From VRUE01 sp963697695 (GTDB lineage: Bacteria > Actinomycetota > Thermoleophilia > Solirubrobacterales > 70-9): 64,000 nucleotides of DNA. Below are positions 51,455-59,495 of the stretch, piece after piece; positions within the stretch are counted from its first letter, which is position 1; every line of letters starts with the position of its first letter. The notes under the pieces were generated by a model that saw only the letters and a program-made list of their open reading frames with translations, ran no database searches and was not told the DNA's origin. The position numbers and the translations under genes are program-made. The DNA is taken from the NCBI GenBank assembly GCA_963697695.1, contig OY969094.1, positions 2,046,001 through 2,110,000 on the forward strand, written 5' to 3'.

Positions 51455-52275
51455 TGGGCCAGAAGATCCACCCCGGCGGCTTCCGCGTCGGCTACATCCA
51501 CGACTGGAAGTCGAACTGGTTCGACGAGAAAGACTTCGCCGACATCCTGCTCGAGGATCTGAAGATCCGCGACCACATCGAGGGTAAGCTCGCCCACGCC
51601 GGCCTTTCCAACATCACGATCGAGCGCCACGGCGAGGTCGCCGTGGACATCCACACTGCACGTCCCGGCATCGTCATCGGCAAGTCGGGCAGCGAAGTGG
51701 ATGCCCTGCGCAAAGACCTGCACAAACTGACCGGGAAACCGGTGAAGGTGAACATCCGCGAGGTGAAGCGCCCCGAGCTCGACGCGAAGCTGGTCGCCCA
51801 GTCGATTGCCGAGCAGCTGCAGAACCGGGTTGCCTTCAGGCGGGCGATGAAACGAGCCCTTACCTCGGCGATGCGGTCGGGAGCGAAGGGCGTCAAGGTC
51901 CAGGTCTCCGGTCGCCTCGGCGGTGCCGAGATGGCGCGTACCGAGGGTTACTCGGACGGCCGCGTGCCGCTGCACACGCTGCGGGCCAACATCGACTACG
52001 GCTTCTTCGAGGCGCGCACGACGACCGGTCGGATCGGCGTCAAGTGCTGGATCAACAAGGGCGAGGTGATGCCCGAGGGCTTCCGCACCGACCAGCTCAC
52101 CGACGACGAGCCGCAGGGCAGCAGCCAGCGCGGCGGTCGTGGTGGCGACCGAGGTGGACGCCCGGGAGACCGCGGCGGACGCCCGGGCGGCGACCGCGGT
52201 GGACGCCCGGGAGATCGCGGCGGGCGTCCAGGCGGAGATCGTGGCCGCGGCGGCCAGCGTGGGGGTGGTCGCTGA
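51454..52275 (+). CDS. rpsC: 30S ribosomal protein S3 with Gly/Arg-rich tail
   Basis: The first 215 residues are a normal S3: GQKIHPGGFRVGYIHDW at the start, a KH domain with PGIVIGKSGSEVDALRK, and the C-terminal RIGVKCWINKGEVMPEGF. About 45 extra residues consist of repeats of GGRPGDR/GGRPGGDR. Such RGG-like tails bind RNA or promote condensation in other proteins; the role here is unknown. The stop overlaps rplP. Confidence 0.95.
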   Translation: MGQKIHPGGFRVGYIHDWKSNWFDEKDFADILLEDLKIRDHIEGKLAHAGLSNITIERHGEVAVDIHTARPGIVIGKSGSEVDALRKDLHKLTGKPVKVNIREVKRPELDAKLVAQSIAEQLQNRVAFRRAMKRALTSAMRSGAKGVKVQVSGRLGGAEMARTEGYSDGRVPLHTLRANIDYGFFEARTTTGRIGVKCWINKGEVMPEGFRTDQLTDDEPQGSSQRGGRGGDRGGRPGDRGGRPGGDRGGRPGDRGGRPGGDRGRGGQRGGGR

Positions 52276-52694
52276 TGCTGATGCCGAAGCGGGTCAAGCA
52301 CCGCAAGCAGATGCGCGGCCGAATGCGCGGCAACACCAAGGGCGGCAGCACCGTCGCCTTCGGCGAGTACGGGCTGAAGTCGCTGGAGCGAGGCTGGATC
52401 ACCAACCGTCAGATCGAGGCCGCTCGTGTGGCGATGACCCGCAAGATCAAACGTGGCGGCAAGGTCTGGATCAACGTCTTCCCCGACAAGCCCTTCACGA
52501 AGAAGCCCGCCGAGACCCGGATGGGCTCCGGCAAGGGCAACCCCGAGGGCTGGGTTGCGGTGATCAAGCCGGGCAAGGTGATGTTCGAGCTGGCCGGGGT
52601 CCCTGAGGATCTCGCCCGCGAGGCGCTGCGGCTGGCCGGTCACAAGCTTCCCGTGAAGACCAAGTTCGTCGCCCGCGAGGGGGTCGAGTCCTGA
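52275..52694 (+). CDS. rplP: 50S ribosomal protein L16
   Basis: The 139-residue protein starts MLMPKRVKHRKQMRGRMRG and contains KVWINVFPDKPFTKKPAETR and GSGKGNPEGWVAVIKPGK. ATG 52275 overlaps the rpsC stop; ATG 52281 is an in-frame alternative. The stop overlaps rpmC. Confidence 0.96.
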   Translation: MLMPKRVKHRKQMRGRMRGNTKGGSTVAFGEYGLKSLERGWITNRQIEAARVAMTRKIKRGGKVWINVFPDKPFTKKPAETRMGSGKGNPEGWVAVIKPGKVMFELAGVPEDLAREALRLAGHKLPVKTKFVAREGVES

Positions 52695-52906
52695 TGAAGC
52701 CCTCCGAGGTGCATAACCTCAAAGACGACGAGCTGGTGGCGAAGCTGATCGAAGCCAAGCAGGAGAAGTTCAACCTGCGCTTCCGCCAAGCGACCGGCGA
52801 GCTGGAGAACACCGCACGGGTCCCGGCCTCGAAGCGCGATGTGGCGAGGCTGCTGACCGTGGCGCGCGAGCGGGGGATCGACGTTGAGAAAGAGCTGAAG
52901 AGATGA
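52694..52906 (+). CDS. rpmC: 50S ribosomal protein L29
   Basis: The 70-residue, two-helix protein has KQEKFNLRFRQATGELENTAR, the L29 signature. It overlaps rplP at its start and rpsQ at its stop (ATGA), which indicates tight translational coupling. Confidence 0.95.
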   Translation: MKPSEVHNLKDDELVAKLIEAKQEKFNLRFRQATGELENTARVPASKRDVARLLTVARERGIDVEKELKR

Positions 52907-53547
52907 CGGACGACGAGACTAAAAAAGACGACGCAACTGACGAGACGCCTCAGGACGAGGCGCCGGAGGCTGACGCGAAGGACGATGCGGCTGCCGATGA
53001 GCCCGCCGACACGTCTGAGGCTGAGCAGGCTGAGCCCGCTGCGGCCGAGGCGAAGCCTGCTGCCGCGCAGGAAGCGCCTGCGGAGCCGGATCCTGAGGAC
53101 GATCTTCCTTGGAAGGAGAAGCGTCGCCTGGAGCGTTCCCGGCGGCCGCACAAGGCTGGTCCGGCGCTCAAGCCGGAGGAGCGGGCTGCGAAGCGGGCCG
53201 AGGAGCGCAAGGCCAAGGCGGAGTCGCGGCGCAAGGAACGGGCCGCTGCGAAGCAGGACAAGACCGCCGGGACGGGGACTCCTTCGGCCGAGCGCGACTC
53301 CGTCGCCGCCAAGACGCGACAGGGAGTCGTCGTCTCCAACAAGGCCGAGAAGTCGATCACGGTGCGGATCGACATTGCCCGCAGGCACCCGACTTACGAG
53401 AAGGTCGTGCGCCGCTCGCGCACGCTGCACGCGCACGACGAGCGCAACGAGGCCGGCGAGGGCGACATCGTGCGGGTCGTAGAGACCCGGCCGCTTTCCA
53501 AGACCAAGCGCTGGCGCCTGGTCGAGGTTCTGGAGAAGGCCAAGTGA
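52903..53547 (+). CDS. rpsQ: 30S ribosomal protein S17 with a long N-terminal extension
   Basis: The S17 core covers only the last 80 residues (KTRQGVVVSNKAEKSITVRI; HPTYEKVVRRSRTLHAHDE; VVETRPLSKTKRWRLVE). About 130 residues precede it: first acidic and Ala-rich, then a Lys/Arg/Glu-rich helix. The ATG overlapping rpmC (ATGA) makes the long form the likely product, 214 residues against the usual 80-110. The extension is probably disordered. Confidence 0.92.
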   Translation: MTDDETKKDDATDETPQDEAPEADAKDDAAADEPADTSEAEQAEPAAAEAKPAAAQEAPAEPDPEDDLPWKEKRRLERSRRPHKAGPALKPEERAAKRAEERKAKAESRRKERAAAKQDKTAGTGTPSAERDSVAAKTRQGVVVSNKAEKSITVRIDIARRHPTYEKVVRRSRTLHAHDERNEAGEGDIVRVVETRPLSKTKRWRLVEVLEKAK

Positions 53548-53915
53548 TCCAGCAGGAGTCGAGACTGAAAGTCGCCGACAATTCCGGCGCCCGCGAGATC
53601 CTCTGCATTCGCGTCAAGGGGGGCTCGCACCGCCGCTATGCCGGCGTCGGCGACGTGATCACGGCGACGGTGAAGCAGGCCAGCCCGCAGGGCGGCGTGC
53701 GCAAAGGAGAGGTCGTCCAGGCTGTCGTCGTGCGCACGCGCAAGCAGCTGGGCCGCTCCGACGGCACCTACATCTCCTTCGACGAGAACGCCGCGGTTCT
53801 GATCGATCCGGCGAGCAATAACCCGCGCGGCACCCGCATCTTCGGGCCGGTGGCCCGCGAGCTGCGCGATCGCAACTTCATGAAAATCATCTCGCTGGCG
53901 CCCGAGGTCCTCTGA
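53544..53915 (+). CDS. rplN: 50S ribosomal protein L14
   Basis: The 123-residue protein starts MIQQESRLKVADNSGAREI and ends GPVARELRDRNFMKIISLAPEVL, a standard L14. GTG 53544 overlaps the rpsQ stop; the stop overlaps the rplX ATG. Confidence 0.97.
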   Translation: MIQQESRLKVADNSGAREILCIRVKGGSHRRYAGVGDVITATVKQASPQGGVRKGEVVQAVVVRTRKQLGRSDGTYISFDENAAVLIDPASNNPRGTRIFGPVARELRDRNFMKIISLAPEVL

Positions 53916-54247
53916 TGGCATCGATGCGGATTCGTAAAGACGACCAGGTGATGGTGATCGGCGGCAAGGACGCCGGCAAGACGGGCCGGGTGGTGCGCAC
54001 CGAACCGAAGAAGAGCCGCGTCTATGTCGAGAACCTCAACATCGTCAAGCGCCACGAAAGGCCGCGCTCGGTCAAAGACGCGCAGCGAGGCGGTGAGATC
54101 GGCGGCATCGTCGAGAAGGAGGGGCCGATCCACGTCTCCAACGTGATGCTGCTCGATCCCAAGGACAACAAGCCGACCCGGGTCGGCTTGCGCCGCGAGA
54201 AAGGCCAGCGCGAGCGCTACGCGAAGCGGAGCGGGACGGCGTTCTGA
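53915..54247 (+). CDS. rplX: 50S ribosomal protein L24
   Basis: The 110-residue protein has a KOW motif (VMVIGGKDAGKTGRVVRTEP) and VENLNIVKRHERP. It overlaps rplN and rplE by the TGATG pattern. Confidence 0.96.
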   Translation: MASMRIRKDDQVMVIGGKDAGKTGRVVRTEPKKSRVYVENLNIVKRHERPRSVKDAQRGGEIGGIVEKEGPIHVSNVMLLDPKDNKPTRVGLRREKGQRERYAKRSGTAF

Positions 54248-55065
54248 TGGAGGCTGCCACCACCCAAACCCAGCAGGCCGCGCCACCGCCGCGTCTACGC
54301 GAGCGCTACGAGCAGGAGGTGCTGCCGGCGCTGACCAGCAAGTTCGGCTACACGACGCAGATGCAGGCGCCGCGCCTGAGCAAGATCACCCTCAACATGG
54401 GGCTCGGCGAGGCGAAGCAGAACAAGAAAATGATGGAAGCCGCGCAGAAGCAACTGGCGACGATCGCCGGCCAGCAGCCCAGCGTGCGCCGCGCTCGCAA
54501 GTCGATCGCTTCCTTCAAGGTGCGCGAGGGCATGCCGGTCGGCGTCTCGGTCACCCTGCGCCGCGCCCGCATGTGGGAGTTCCTCGATCGCCTCTGCTCG
54601 ATTGCCGTGCCCCGCATCCGCGACTTCCGCGGTCTCAACCCGCGCTCGTTCGACGGTCGTGGCAACTACTCGATGGGTGTGCGCGAGCAGCTGATCTTTC
54701 CCGAAATCGACTACGACTCAATCGACGAGGTGCGCGGTCTCGACGTGACGATCACCACCACGGCGAAAACCGACGAGGAGGCGTTCGAGCTGCTGCTCGG
54801 GCTCGGGATGCCCTTCGCCAAAGAGGGTCGCCCCGGAGGGCGCGATGCCGAGGCGGAGGCCGACGCCGAGGAGGAGAAGCGCAAGGAGGAGGCGCGGCTG
54901 CGGGCCGAGGCCGAGCAGGCCGCGCTCGAGCAGCTGAAGGAGGAGAACCCCGACGCCTACGCCAAGCCCGAGACCGAGGAGCCGGAGGCAGGCGAGGCTG
55001 ACGAGGGGGCCGAAAAGGACGACGCCGAGAGCTCGGCCGATGAGGAGAAGCAAGAGGATGGCTAA
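54247..55065 (+). CDS. rplE: 50S ribosomal protein L5 with acidic C-terminal extension
   Basis: The first 185 residues are a normal L5 (ITLNMGLGEAKQNKKMMEAA; VGVSVTLRRARMWEFLDRL; RDFRGLNPRSFDGRGNYSMG). About 85 further residues are Glu/Ala-rich and helical or disordered. L5 binds 5S rRNA and the P-site tRNA. The 3' end overlaps rpsN by 8 nt. Confidence 0.94.
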   Translation: MEAATTQTQQAAPPPRLRERYEQEVLPALTSKFGYTTQMQAPRLSKITLNMGLGEAKQNKKMMEAAQKQLATIAGQQPSVRRARKSIASFKVREGMPVGVSVTLRRARMWEFLDRLCSIAVPRIRDFRGLNPRSFDGRGNYSMGVREQLIFPEIDYDSIDEVRGLDVTITTTAKTDEEAFELLLGLGMPFAKEGRPGGRDAEAEADAEEEKRKEEARLRAEAEQAALEQLKEENPDAYAKPETEEPEAGEADEGAEKDDAESSADEEKQEDG

Positions 55066-55243
55066 GACTTCGCTGAAGGTAAAGCAGGGCCGCAAGGCCA
55101 AGTTCAAAAGTCGCGAATACAACCGCTGTCGCCGCTGTGGCCGGCCGCGCGCCTACTACCGCAAGTTCGGCCTCTGCCGGATCTGCCTGCGCGAGGCCGC
55201 TCACGAGGGTTACGTCCCCGGCATGACCAAGTCCAGTTGGTAG
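55058..55243 (+). CDS. rpsN: 30S ribosomal protein S14, zinc (type Z)
   Basis: The 61-residue protein has CRRCGRP and CRICLRE, the zinc-ribbon form of S14. The ATG is preceded by GAGGAGAAGCAAGAGG. It overlaps the end of rplE. Confidence 0.96.
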   Translation: MAKTSLKVKQGRKAKFKSREYNRCRRCGRPRAYYRKFGLCRICLREAAHEGYVPGMTKSSW

Positions 55244-55250
55244 GACCACG

Positions 55251-55646
55251 ATGCTGACCGATCCGATAGCCGATTACCTGACCCGAATCCGCAACGCGCT
55301 TGGCTCTGGCCACGACCAGGTCGAGATCCCGGCTTCGCGCCTGAAGATGGAGATGTCGCGGATCCTCAAGGAGCAGGGATACATCCTCGATTTCGCCAAG
55401 AAGCCAGCGAAAGTGGGTGAGGCGATCGCGATCCGGCTCAAGTACACCGAGGACCGCCGTCCGGTGATCTCGGGTCTTGAGCGGGTGTCGCGCCCTGGGC
55501 GGCGTCGCTACGTCGACCACAAGCAGGTGCCGCGCGTGTACGGCGGTACCGGCACGGCGATCGTCAGCACCTCGGTCGGAGTGATGACCGGGCACGAAGC
55601 GAAGTCGAAGGGTGTCGGCGGCGAGGTAGTCGCCTACGTTTGGTGA
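55251..55646 (+). CDS. rpsH: 30S ribosomal protein S8
   Basis: The 131-residue protein has DPIADYLTRIRNALGSGHD, a central ISGLERVSRPGRRRYV and the C-terminal GTAIVSTSVGVMTGHEA. In E. coli S8 is the autoregulator of the spc operon; no such element is recognised here. Confidence 0.97.
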   Translation: MLTDPIADYLTRIRNALGSGHDQVEIPASRLKMEMSRILKEQGYILDFAKKPAKVGEAIAIRLKYTEDRRPVISGLERVSRPGRRRYVDHKQVPRVYGGTGTAIVSTSVGVMTGHEAKSKGVGGEVVAYVW

Positions 55647-55651
55647 TCCAG

Positions 55652-56185
55652 ATGAGCCGGATCGGAAGAAAGCCCATCCCCGTCCCCGAGGCCGTCACGG
55701 TCGAGCTCGGCGCTGGCCGCGTCGCGGTCAAGGGACCGAAGGGCGAGCTCTCCCAGAGTTTCTCCACCGACATGAAGGTGGAGCAGGGCGATGGCGTGCT
55801 CACCGTCGCGCGCCCGACCGACCGTGGCGAGCATCGCGCCCTGCACGGCCTCACCCGCAGCCTGATCGCGAACATGGTCGAGGGCGTTACCGATGGCTTC
55901 GAGAAGCGCCTGGAGATCCAGGGCGTCGGCTACCGCGCGCAGCTCAAGGGCAAGAACCTCGAGATGGCCCTCGGCTACTCGCACCCGGTCTCGATCGAGG
56001 CACCGGATGGAATCGAGTTCGAGGTGCCGCAGCCGACGGAGGTCATCGTGCGCGGGATCGACAAGCAGCTCGTCGGGCAGGTCGCTGCGGACATTCGCAA
56101 GCGCCGCCCACCCGAGCCGTACAAGGGCAAGGGCATCCGCTATCGCGGCGAGCACGTTGCCCGCAAGGTGGGCAAGCGCGCCTAA
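55652..56185 (+). CDS. rplF: 50S ribosomal protein L6
   Basis: The 177-residue protein starts MSRIGRKPIPVPEAVTVE, the classic L6 N-terminus, which is why ATG 55652 is preferred to TTG 55640. It ends with PEPYKGKGIRYRGEHVARKVG. The stop overlaps an ATG (TAATG) that opens the 54-codon ORF before rplR. Confidence 0.96.
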   Translation: MSRIGRKPIPVPEAVTVELGAGRVAVKGPKGELSQSFSTDMKVEQGDGVLTVARPTDRGEHRALHGLTRSLIANMVEGVTDGFEKRLEIQGVGYRAQLKGKNLEMALGYSHPVSIEAPDGIEFEVPQPTEVIVRGIDKQLVGQVAADIRKRRPPEPYKGKGIRYRGEHVARKVGKRA

Positions 56186-56349
56186 TGTCCGCTCCTTCCC
56201 ACACAGCACACCTCAGCCGGCTGCAAACCGGCGCTGGATCTTCGTCCTCGGGTTTGCCTTTGGCACCACCAAAGGCTGCACCCTGCGTCCTCGCCCAGCT
56301 TGGTTTTCGCTCGGCTGAGTCGCACTGCGCGGAAAGGAGCGGACATTGA
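56185..56349 (+). CDS. Possible 54-residue ORF bridging rplF and rplR
   Basis: ATG 56185 overlaps the rplF stop, and the TGA at 56347-56349 overlaps the rplR TTG at 56346. The product is 54 residues, the same length as the ORF before rpsC, with SSGLPLAPPKAAPCVL at the same position (21-36). Upstream of the conserved block the two frames align only with a one-base shift, which argues for conservation at RNA or DNA level rather than protein level. Confidence 0.35.
   Translation: MSAPSHTAHLSRLQTGAGSSSSGLPLAPPKAAPCVLAQLGFRSAESHCAERSGH
56242..56291 (+). ncRNA. Structured leader element B (before rplR)
   Basis: Outer stem GGGT/ACCC (56250-56253 with 56280-56283); inner stem CCTTTGG/CCAAAGG (56257-56263 with 56269-56275, loop CACCA); internal loop TTG/CTGC; border CGTCCT on both sides. 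Compared with element A, outer C-G became T-A, and inner T-A became C-G and C-G became G-C, all preserving pairing. Confidence 0.65.
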
Positions 56350-56699
56350 CGGTCCTCACCAAGAGGCAGAGCCGCCTGCGCCGCCGCCGTCGCGTCCGCG
56401 CCCGGATCACGGGCACCGCGGAGCGCCCACGCCTGTCCGTCTACCGCTCCAACCGCGGCGTCTTCGCCCAGCTGATCGACGACGGCAAAGGTCACACCGT
56501 TGCCGCGGTCAACTGGATCGAGCCGGAGCTGCGCAAGCTCACGGCGAGCGAGCAGGCGAAGCGTGCCGGGGAGCTCTTGGCCGAGCGCGCCCAGGCCGCC
56601 GGCGTCGAGAGTTGCGTCTTCGATCGCGGTGGCTACCAGTACCACGGCCGCGTCAAGGCGCTCGCCGAAGGAGCGCGAGAGGGGGGACTGGTCTTCTAG
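56346..56699 (+). CDS. rplR: 50S ribosomal protein L18
   Basis: The 117-residue protein has RRRRRVRARITGTAERPRLSV and FDRGGYQYHGRVKALAEGARE. The TTG start at 56346 follows GGAAAGGAG and overlaps the small ORF's stop. L18 brings 5S rRNA into the 50S particle. Confidence 0.95.
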   Translation: MTVLTKRQSRLRRRRRVRARITGTAERPRLSVYRSNRGVFAQLIDDGKGHTVAAVNWIEPELRKLTASEQAKRAGELLAERAQAAGVESCVFDRGGYQYHGRVKALAEGAREGGLVF

Positions 56700-56722
56700 T
56701 TCTGTACCTTGGACCGCTCGCT

Positions 56723-57547
56723 ATGAAGGGAATGGACACAAGCAACGTCGAGACGGTGAGCCCGCGAGGGCTCGACCTGCAGGAGCGCGTGATCGAGATC
56801 AACCGCGTCGCCAAGGTGGTCAAGGGCGGTCGCCGCTTCTCTTTCACGGCTCTCGTCGCCGTCGGCGACGAAGAGGGCGTTGTCGGGATCGGCTACGGCA
56901 AGGCGCGCGAGGTGCCGCTGGCGATCCAGAAGGGTGTCGAGAACGCCCGCAAGGACTTGATCCGGATTCCCAAATACGGGCAGACGATCACCCACAAGAT
57001 CATCGGCCGCTACGGCGCCGGCCACGTGGTCCTGCGCCCGGCCAGCCCCGGTACCGGTGTGATCGCCGGCGGCGGCGTGCGGGCGGTGCTCGAGCTCGGC
57101 GGGGTCAAGGACGTGCTGACCAAGAGCATCGGGACGCAGAACCCGATCAACCTGGTCAAGGCCACGATGGATGGGCTGATTCGGCTCAGGCGGCCTGAGG
57201 AGGTCGCAGAGCTTCGAGGACTCACCGTTGCTCAGGTGCTGGGCGTCGAGAAGACGAACGGGGTAGCGGAGACTCTGGCTGAGGGTTCAGGCGAGCCCCA
57301 GCCGGCGGGTCCTGTCGCCGCAGGGGACCCACCGCCCCCTCCGGTAGCTAAAGCTTCCTCGGGGGCGGTCCCCCCTACAGCGCCACCCGCCGGAGAGGCC
57401 GCTGAGTCCACCCCTGAGGCGCCGGCCGCCGCGGCTGAGACTCCGGCTGCTGAGGAGGCACCCGCCGCTGAGGAGGAAGCTGCTGAGGCGCCAGCTGCTG
57501 AGGCTGCTCCCGCCGAAGAGCCCAAAGCTGAGGGTGAGGGTTCGTGA
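56723..57547 (+). CDS. rpsE: 30S ribosomal protein S5 with Ala/Glu/Pro-rich tail
   Basis: The first 170 residues are a normal S5 (LQERVIEINRVAKVVKGGRR; ALVAVGDEEGVVGIGYGKA; RPASPGTGVIAGGGVRAVLE). About 100 extra residues are Ala/Pro/Glu-rich and probably disordered. The ATG at 56723 lies 23 nt after rplR and has no clear ribosome-binding site. The stop overlaps the rpmD GTG. Confidence 0.94.
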   Translation: MKGMDTSNVETVSPRGLDLQERVIEINRVAKVVKGGRRFSFTALVAVGDEEGVVGIGYGKAREVPLAIQKGVENARKDLIRIPKYGQTITHKIIGRYGAGHVVLRPASPGTGVIAGGGVRAVLELGGVKDVLTKSIGTQNPINLVKATMDGLIRLRRPEEVAELRGLTVAQVLGVEKTNGVAETLAEGSGEPQPAGPVAAGDPPPPPVAKASSGAVPPTAPPAGEAAESTPEAPAAAAETPAAEEAPAAEEEAAEAPAAEAAPAEEPKAEGEGS

Positions 57548-57717
57548 GCGTGAAGATCAAGCAGGTTCGTTCTTCGAATGGATCTAATCCGTCGCAGAAA
57601 GCCACGCTGAAAGCTCTCGGGCTTGGGCGGATCGGGAAGGCTGTGGAGCGGAAGGACTCGCCGCAGTTGCAGGGGCAGATCCGGGTGGTCTCGCATCTGG
57701 TCGAGGTGGATGGCTGA
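57544..57717 (+). CDS. rpmD: 50S ribosomal protein L30
   Basis: The 57-residue protein (GTG start) contains KIKQVRSSNGSNPSQKATLK and a terminal GQIRVVSHLVEVDG, the L30 pattern. It overlaps rpsE and rplO at both ends. Confidence 0.94.
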   Translation: MSVKIKQVRSSNGSNPSQKATLKALGLGRIGKAVERKDSPQLQGQIRVVSHLVEVDG

Positions 57718-58214
57718 TGGCTGAGACGCCTCGCTCCGAGGAGATCGGGCTGCACAACCTGCGGCCGAAGCCGGGATCGCGCAAGCCGCGCAAGCGGCTG
57801 GGGCGCGGCGAGGGCTCGGGCCTGGGCAAGACCTCCGGTCGCGGGCACAAGGGTGCGGGATCGCGTTCGGGGTCCTCGCGCAAGGCCGGCTATGAGGGCG
57901 GTCAGAACCCGATTCACATGCGGATGCGAAAGCTCCGCGGGCCGAACAAGAAGACGTCGATGCCATTCGAGAACTTCAGGACCAAGTCGCAGCCGGTCAA
58001 CCTCGCTGACTTGGAGGAGCGCTTCGACGCCGACGCCGAGGTGACCCCGGAGACGCTGAAGGAGAAGGGGCTGGCGAAGCGCTCGGAGCCGGTGAAGATC
58101 CTCGCCCGCGGCGAGATCTCGAAGAAGTTGACGGTTCGCGCCCACGCCTTCAGCGCTGCCGCCAAGGAGAAGATAGAAGCGGCAGGCGGTTCCTGCCACA
58201 CTCTGGAGCCCTAA
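57717..58214 (+). CDS. rplO: 50S ribosomal protein L15
   Basis: The 165-residue protein has LHNLRPKPGSRKPRKRLGRG and GKTSGRGHKGAGSRSGSSRK at the N-terminus, typical of L15. ATG 57717 and its stop overlap rpmD and secY. Confidence 0.96.
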   Translation: MAETPRSEEIGLHNLRPKPGSRKPRKRLGRGEGSGLGKTSGRGHKGAGSRSGSSRKAGYEGGQNPIHMRMRKLRGPNKKTSMPFENFRTKSQPVNLADLEERFDADAEVTPETLKEKGLAKRSEPVKILARGEISKKLTVRAHAFSAAAKEKIEAAGGSCHTLEP

Positions 58215-59485
58215 TGCTCCGGACTATTGCGAACGCTTTCAGCGTCGCCGACATTCGCAAGAAGCTCGCCTTCACCGCGGCGATGCTGCTGCTGTACCGG
58301 CTGGGCGCCTACATCCCCGCCCCGGGGGTGGACATCGACGCCGTCAGGGAACTCGAGGACAACTTCAGCGGTTCCGGCATCCTCGGCTTCCTCGACGTCT
58401 TCTCGGGCGGCAGCCTCTCGCGCCTCTCGCTCTTCGCGCTGGGGATCATGCCCTACATCACCGCCTCGATCATCCTGCAGCTGCTGACGGTGGTCGTGCC
58501 CTCGCTGGAGAAGCTGCAGAAAGAAGGCGAGGTCGGGCAGCAGAAGATCACCCAGTACACGCGCTACCTCACCGTCGGCCTCGCCTTCGGCCAGTCCTTC
58601 GGCTACGTCTTCCTCTTCCGCTCCTTCGGAGAACAGGCCGGCAGCAACGTGATCGGCGAACTCAGCGGCCCCAAGGTGCTGCTGATCGTGATCGCGCTGA
58701 CCGCGGGCTGCACGCTGCTGATGTGGTTCGGCGAGCTGATCACCCAGCGCGGGATCGGCAACGGCATCTCGCTGATGATCTTCGCCTCGATCGTCTCCGG
58801 CCTGCCGCAAGGGCTGCAGGCATGGTGGACGAACCCGGATCAGGTCTTCGTCGTGATGATGCCCTTCGTCGCGCTGGCGGTGATCGTCGCGATCGTCTTC
58901 GTCCAGGAGGGACAGCGCCGCATCCCGGTCCAGTACGCGAAACGGGTCGTGGGTCGCAAAATGACCTCGGGTGGCTCCACCTATCTGCCGCTGCGGGTCA
59001 ACATGGCCGGCGTCATTCCGGTCATCTTCGCCGCTTCGATCATGGCCTTCCCGCCGACGATCGGCCAGATGCTCAACACGCCGGCCGCGCTCGACTTCGC
59101 CGCCTTCTTCGGTCCCAACAGCTGGGCCTACGTGGTCGGCGAGGTCTTCTTCATCGTCATCTTCACCTACTTCTACACCGCGGTCACCTTCAACCCGGTC
59201 GACCAGGCAGACAACCTGAAGAAATACGGCGGGTTCATCCCCGGCGTCAGGCCGGGCCGACCGACCGCGGAGTACCTCGACCGCATCCTCTCGCGGCTGA
59301 CCTTCCCCGGGGCTCTCTACCTGGGCGCGGTGGCGGCGCTGCCGACGATCCTGATCAACCAGACGTCGGCCAACTTCTTCTTCGGCGGAACCTCGATCCT
59401 TATCGTGATCGGCGTCGCGCTCGACACCGTGAAGCAGCTCGAGGCGCAGTTGATGATGCGGAACTACGAGGGCTTCCTCAAATAG
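58214..59485 (+). CDS. secY: Preprotein translocase subunit SecY
   Basis: The 423-residue protein has ten membrane helices, RLGAYIPAPGVD near helix 1, the plug region SGGSLSRLSLFALGIMPYI, and GGFIPGVRPGRPTAEYLDRI in the C-terminal cytoplasmic loop. It forms the protein channel with SecE and is translationally coupled to rplO. Confidence 0.97.
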   Translation: MLRTIANAFSVADIRKKLAFTAAMLLLYRLGAYIPAPGVDIDAVRELEDNFSGSGILGFLDVFSGGSLSRLSLFALGIMPYITASIILQLLTVVVPSLEKLQKEGEVGQQKITQYTRYLTVGLAFGQSFGYVFLFRSFGEQAGSNVIGELSGPKVLLIVIALTAGCTLLMWFGELITQRGIGNGISLMIFASIVSGLPQGLQAWWTNPDQVFVVMMPFVALAVIVAIVFVQEGQRRIPVQYAKRVVGRKMTSGGSTYLPLRVNMAGVIPVIFAASIMAFPPTIGQMLNTPAALDFAAFFGPNSWAYVVGEVFFIVIFTYFYTAVTFNPVDQADNLKKYGGFIPGVRPGRPTAEYLDRILSRLTFPGALYLGAVAALPTILINQTSANFFFGGTSILIVIGVALDTVKQLEAQLMMRNYEGFLK

Positions 59486-59495
59486 GCGCCGGCCG

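Noticed and set aside
52130..52272. Short regularly spaced DNA repeats, CRISPR-like at first glance
   Set aside because: They are in-frame codon repeats encoding GGRPGDR units at the end of rpsC, with no spacers.
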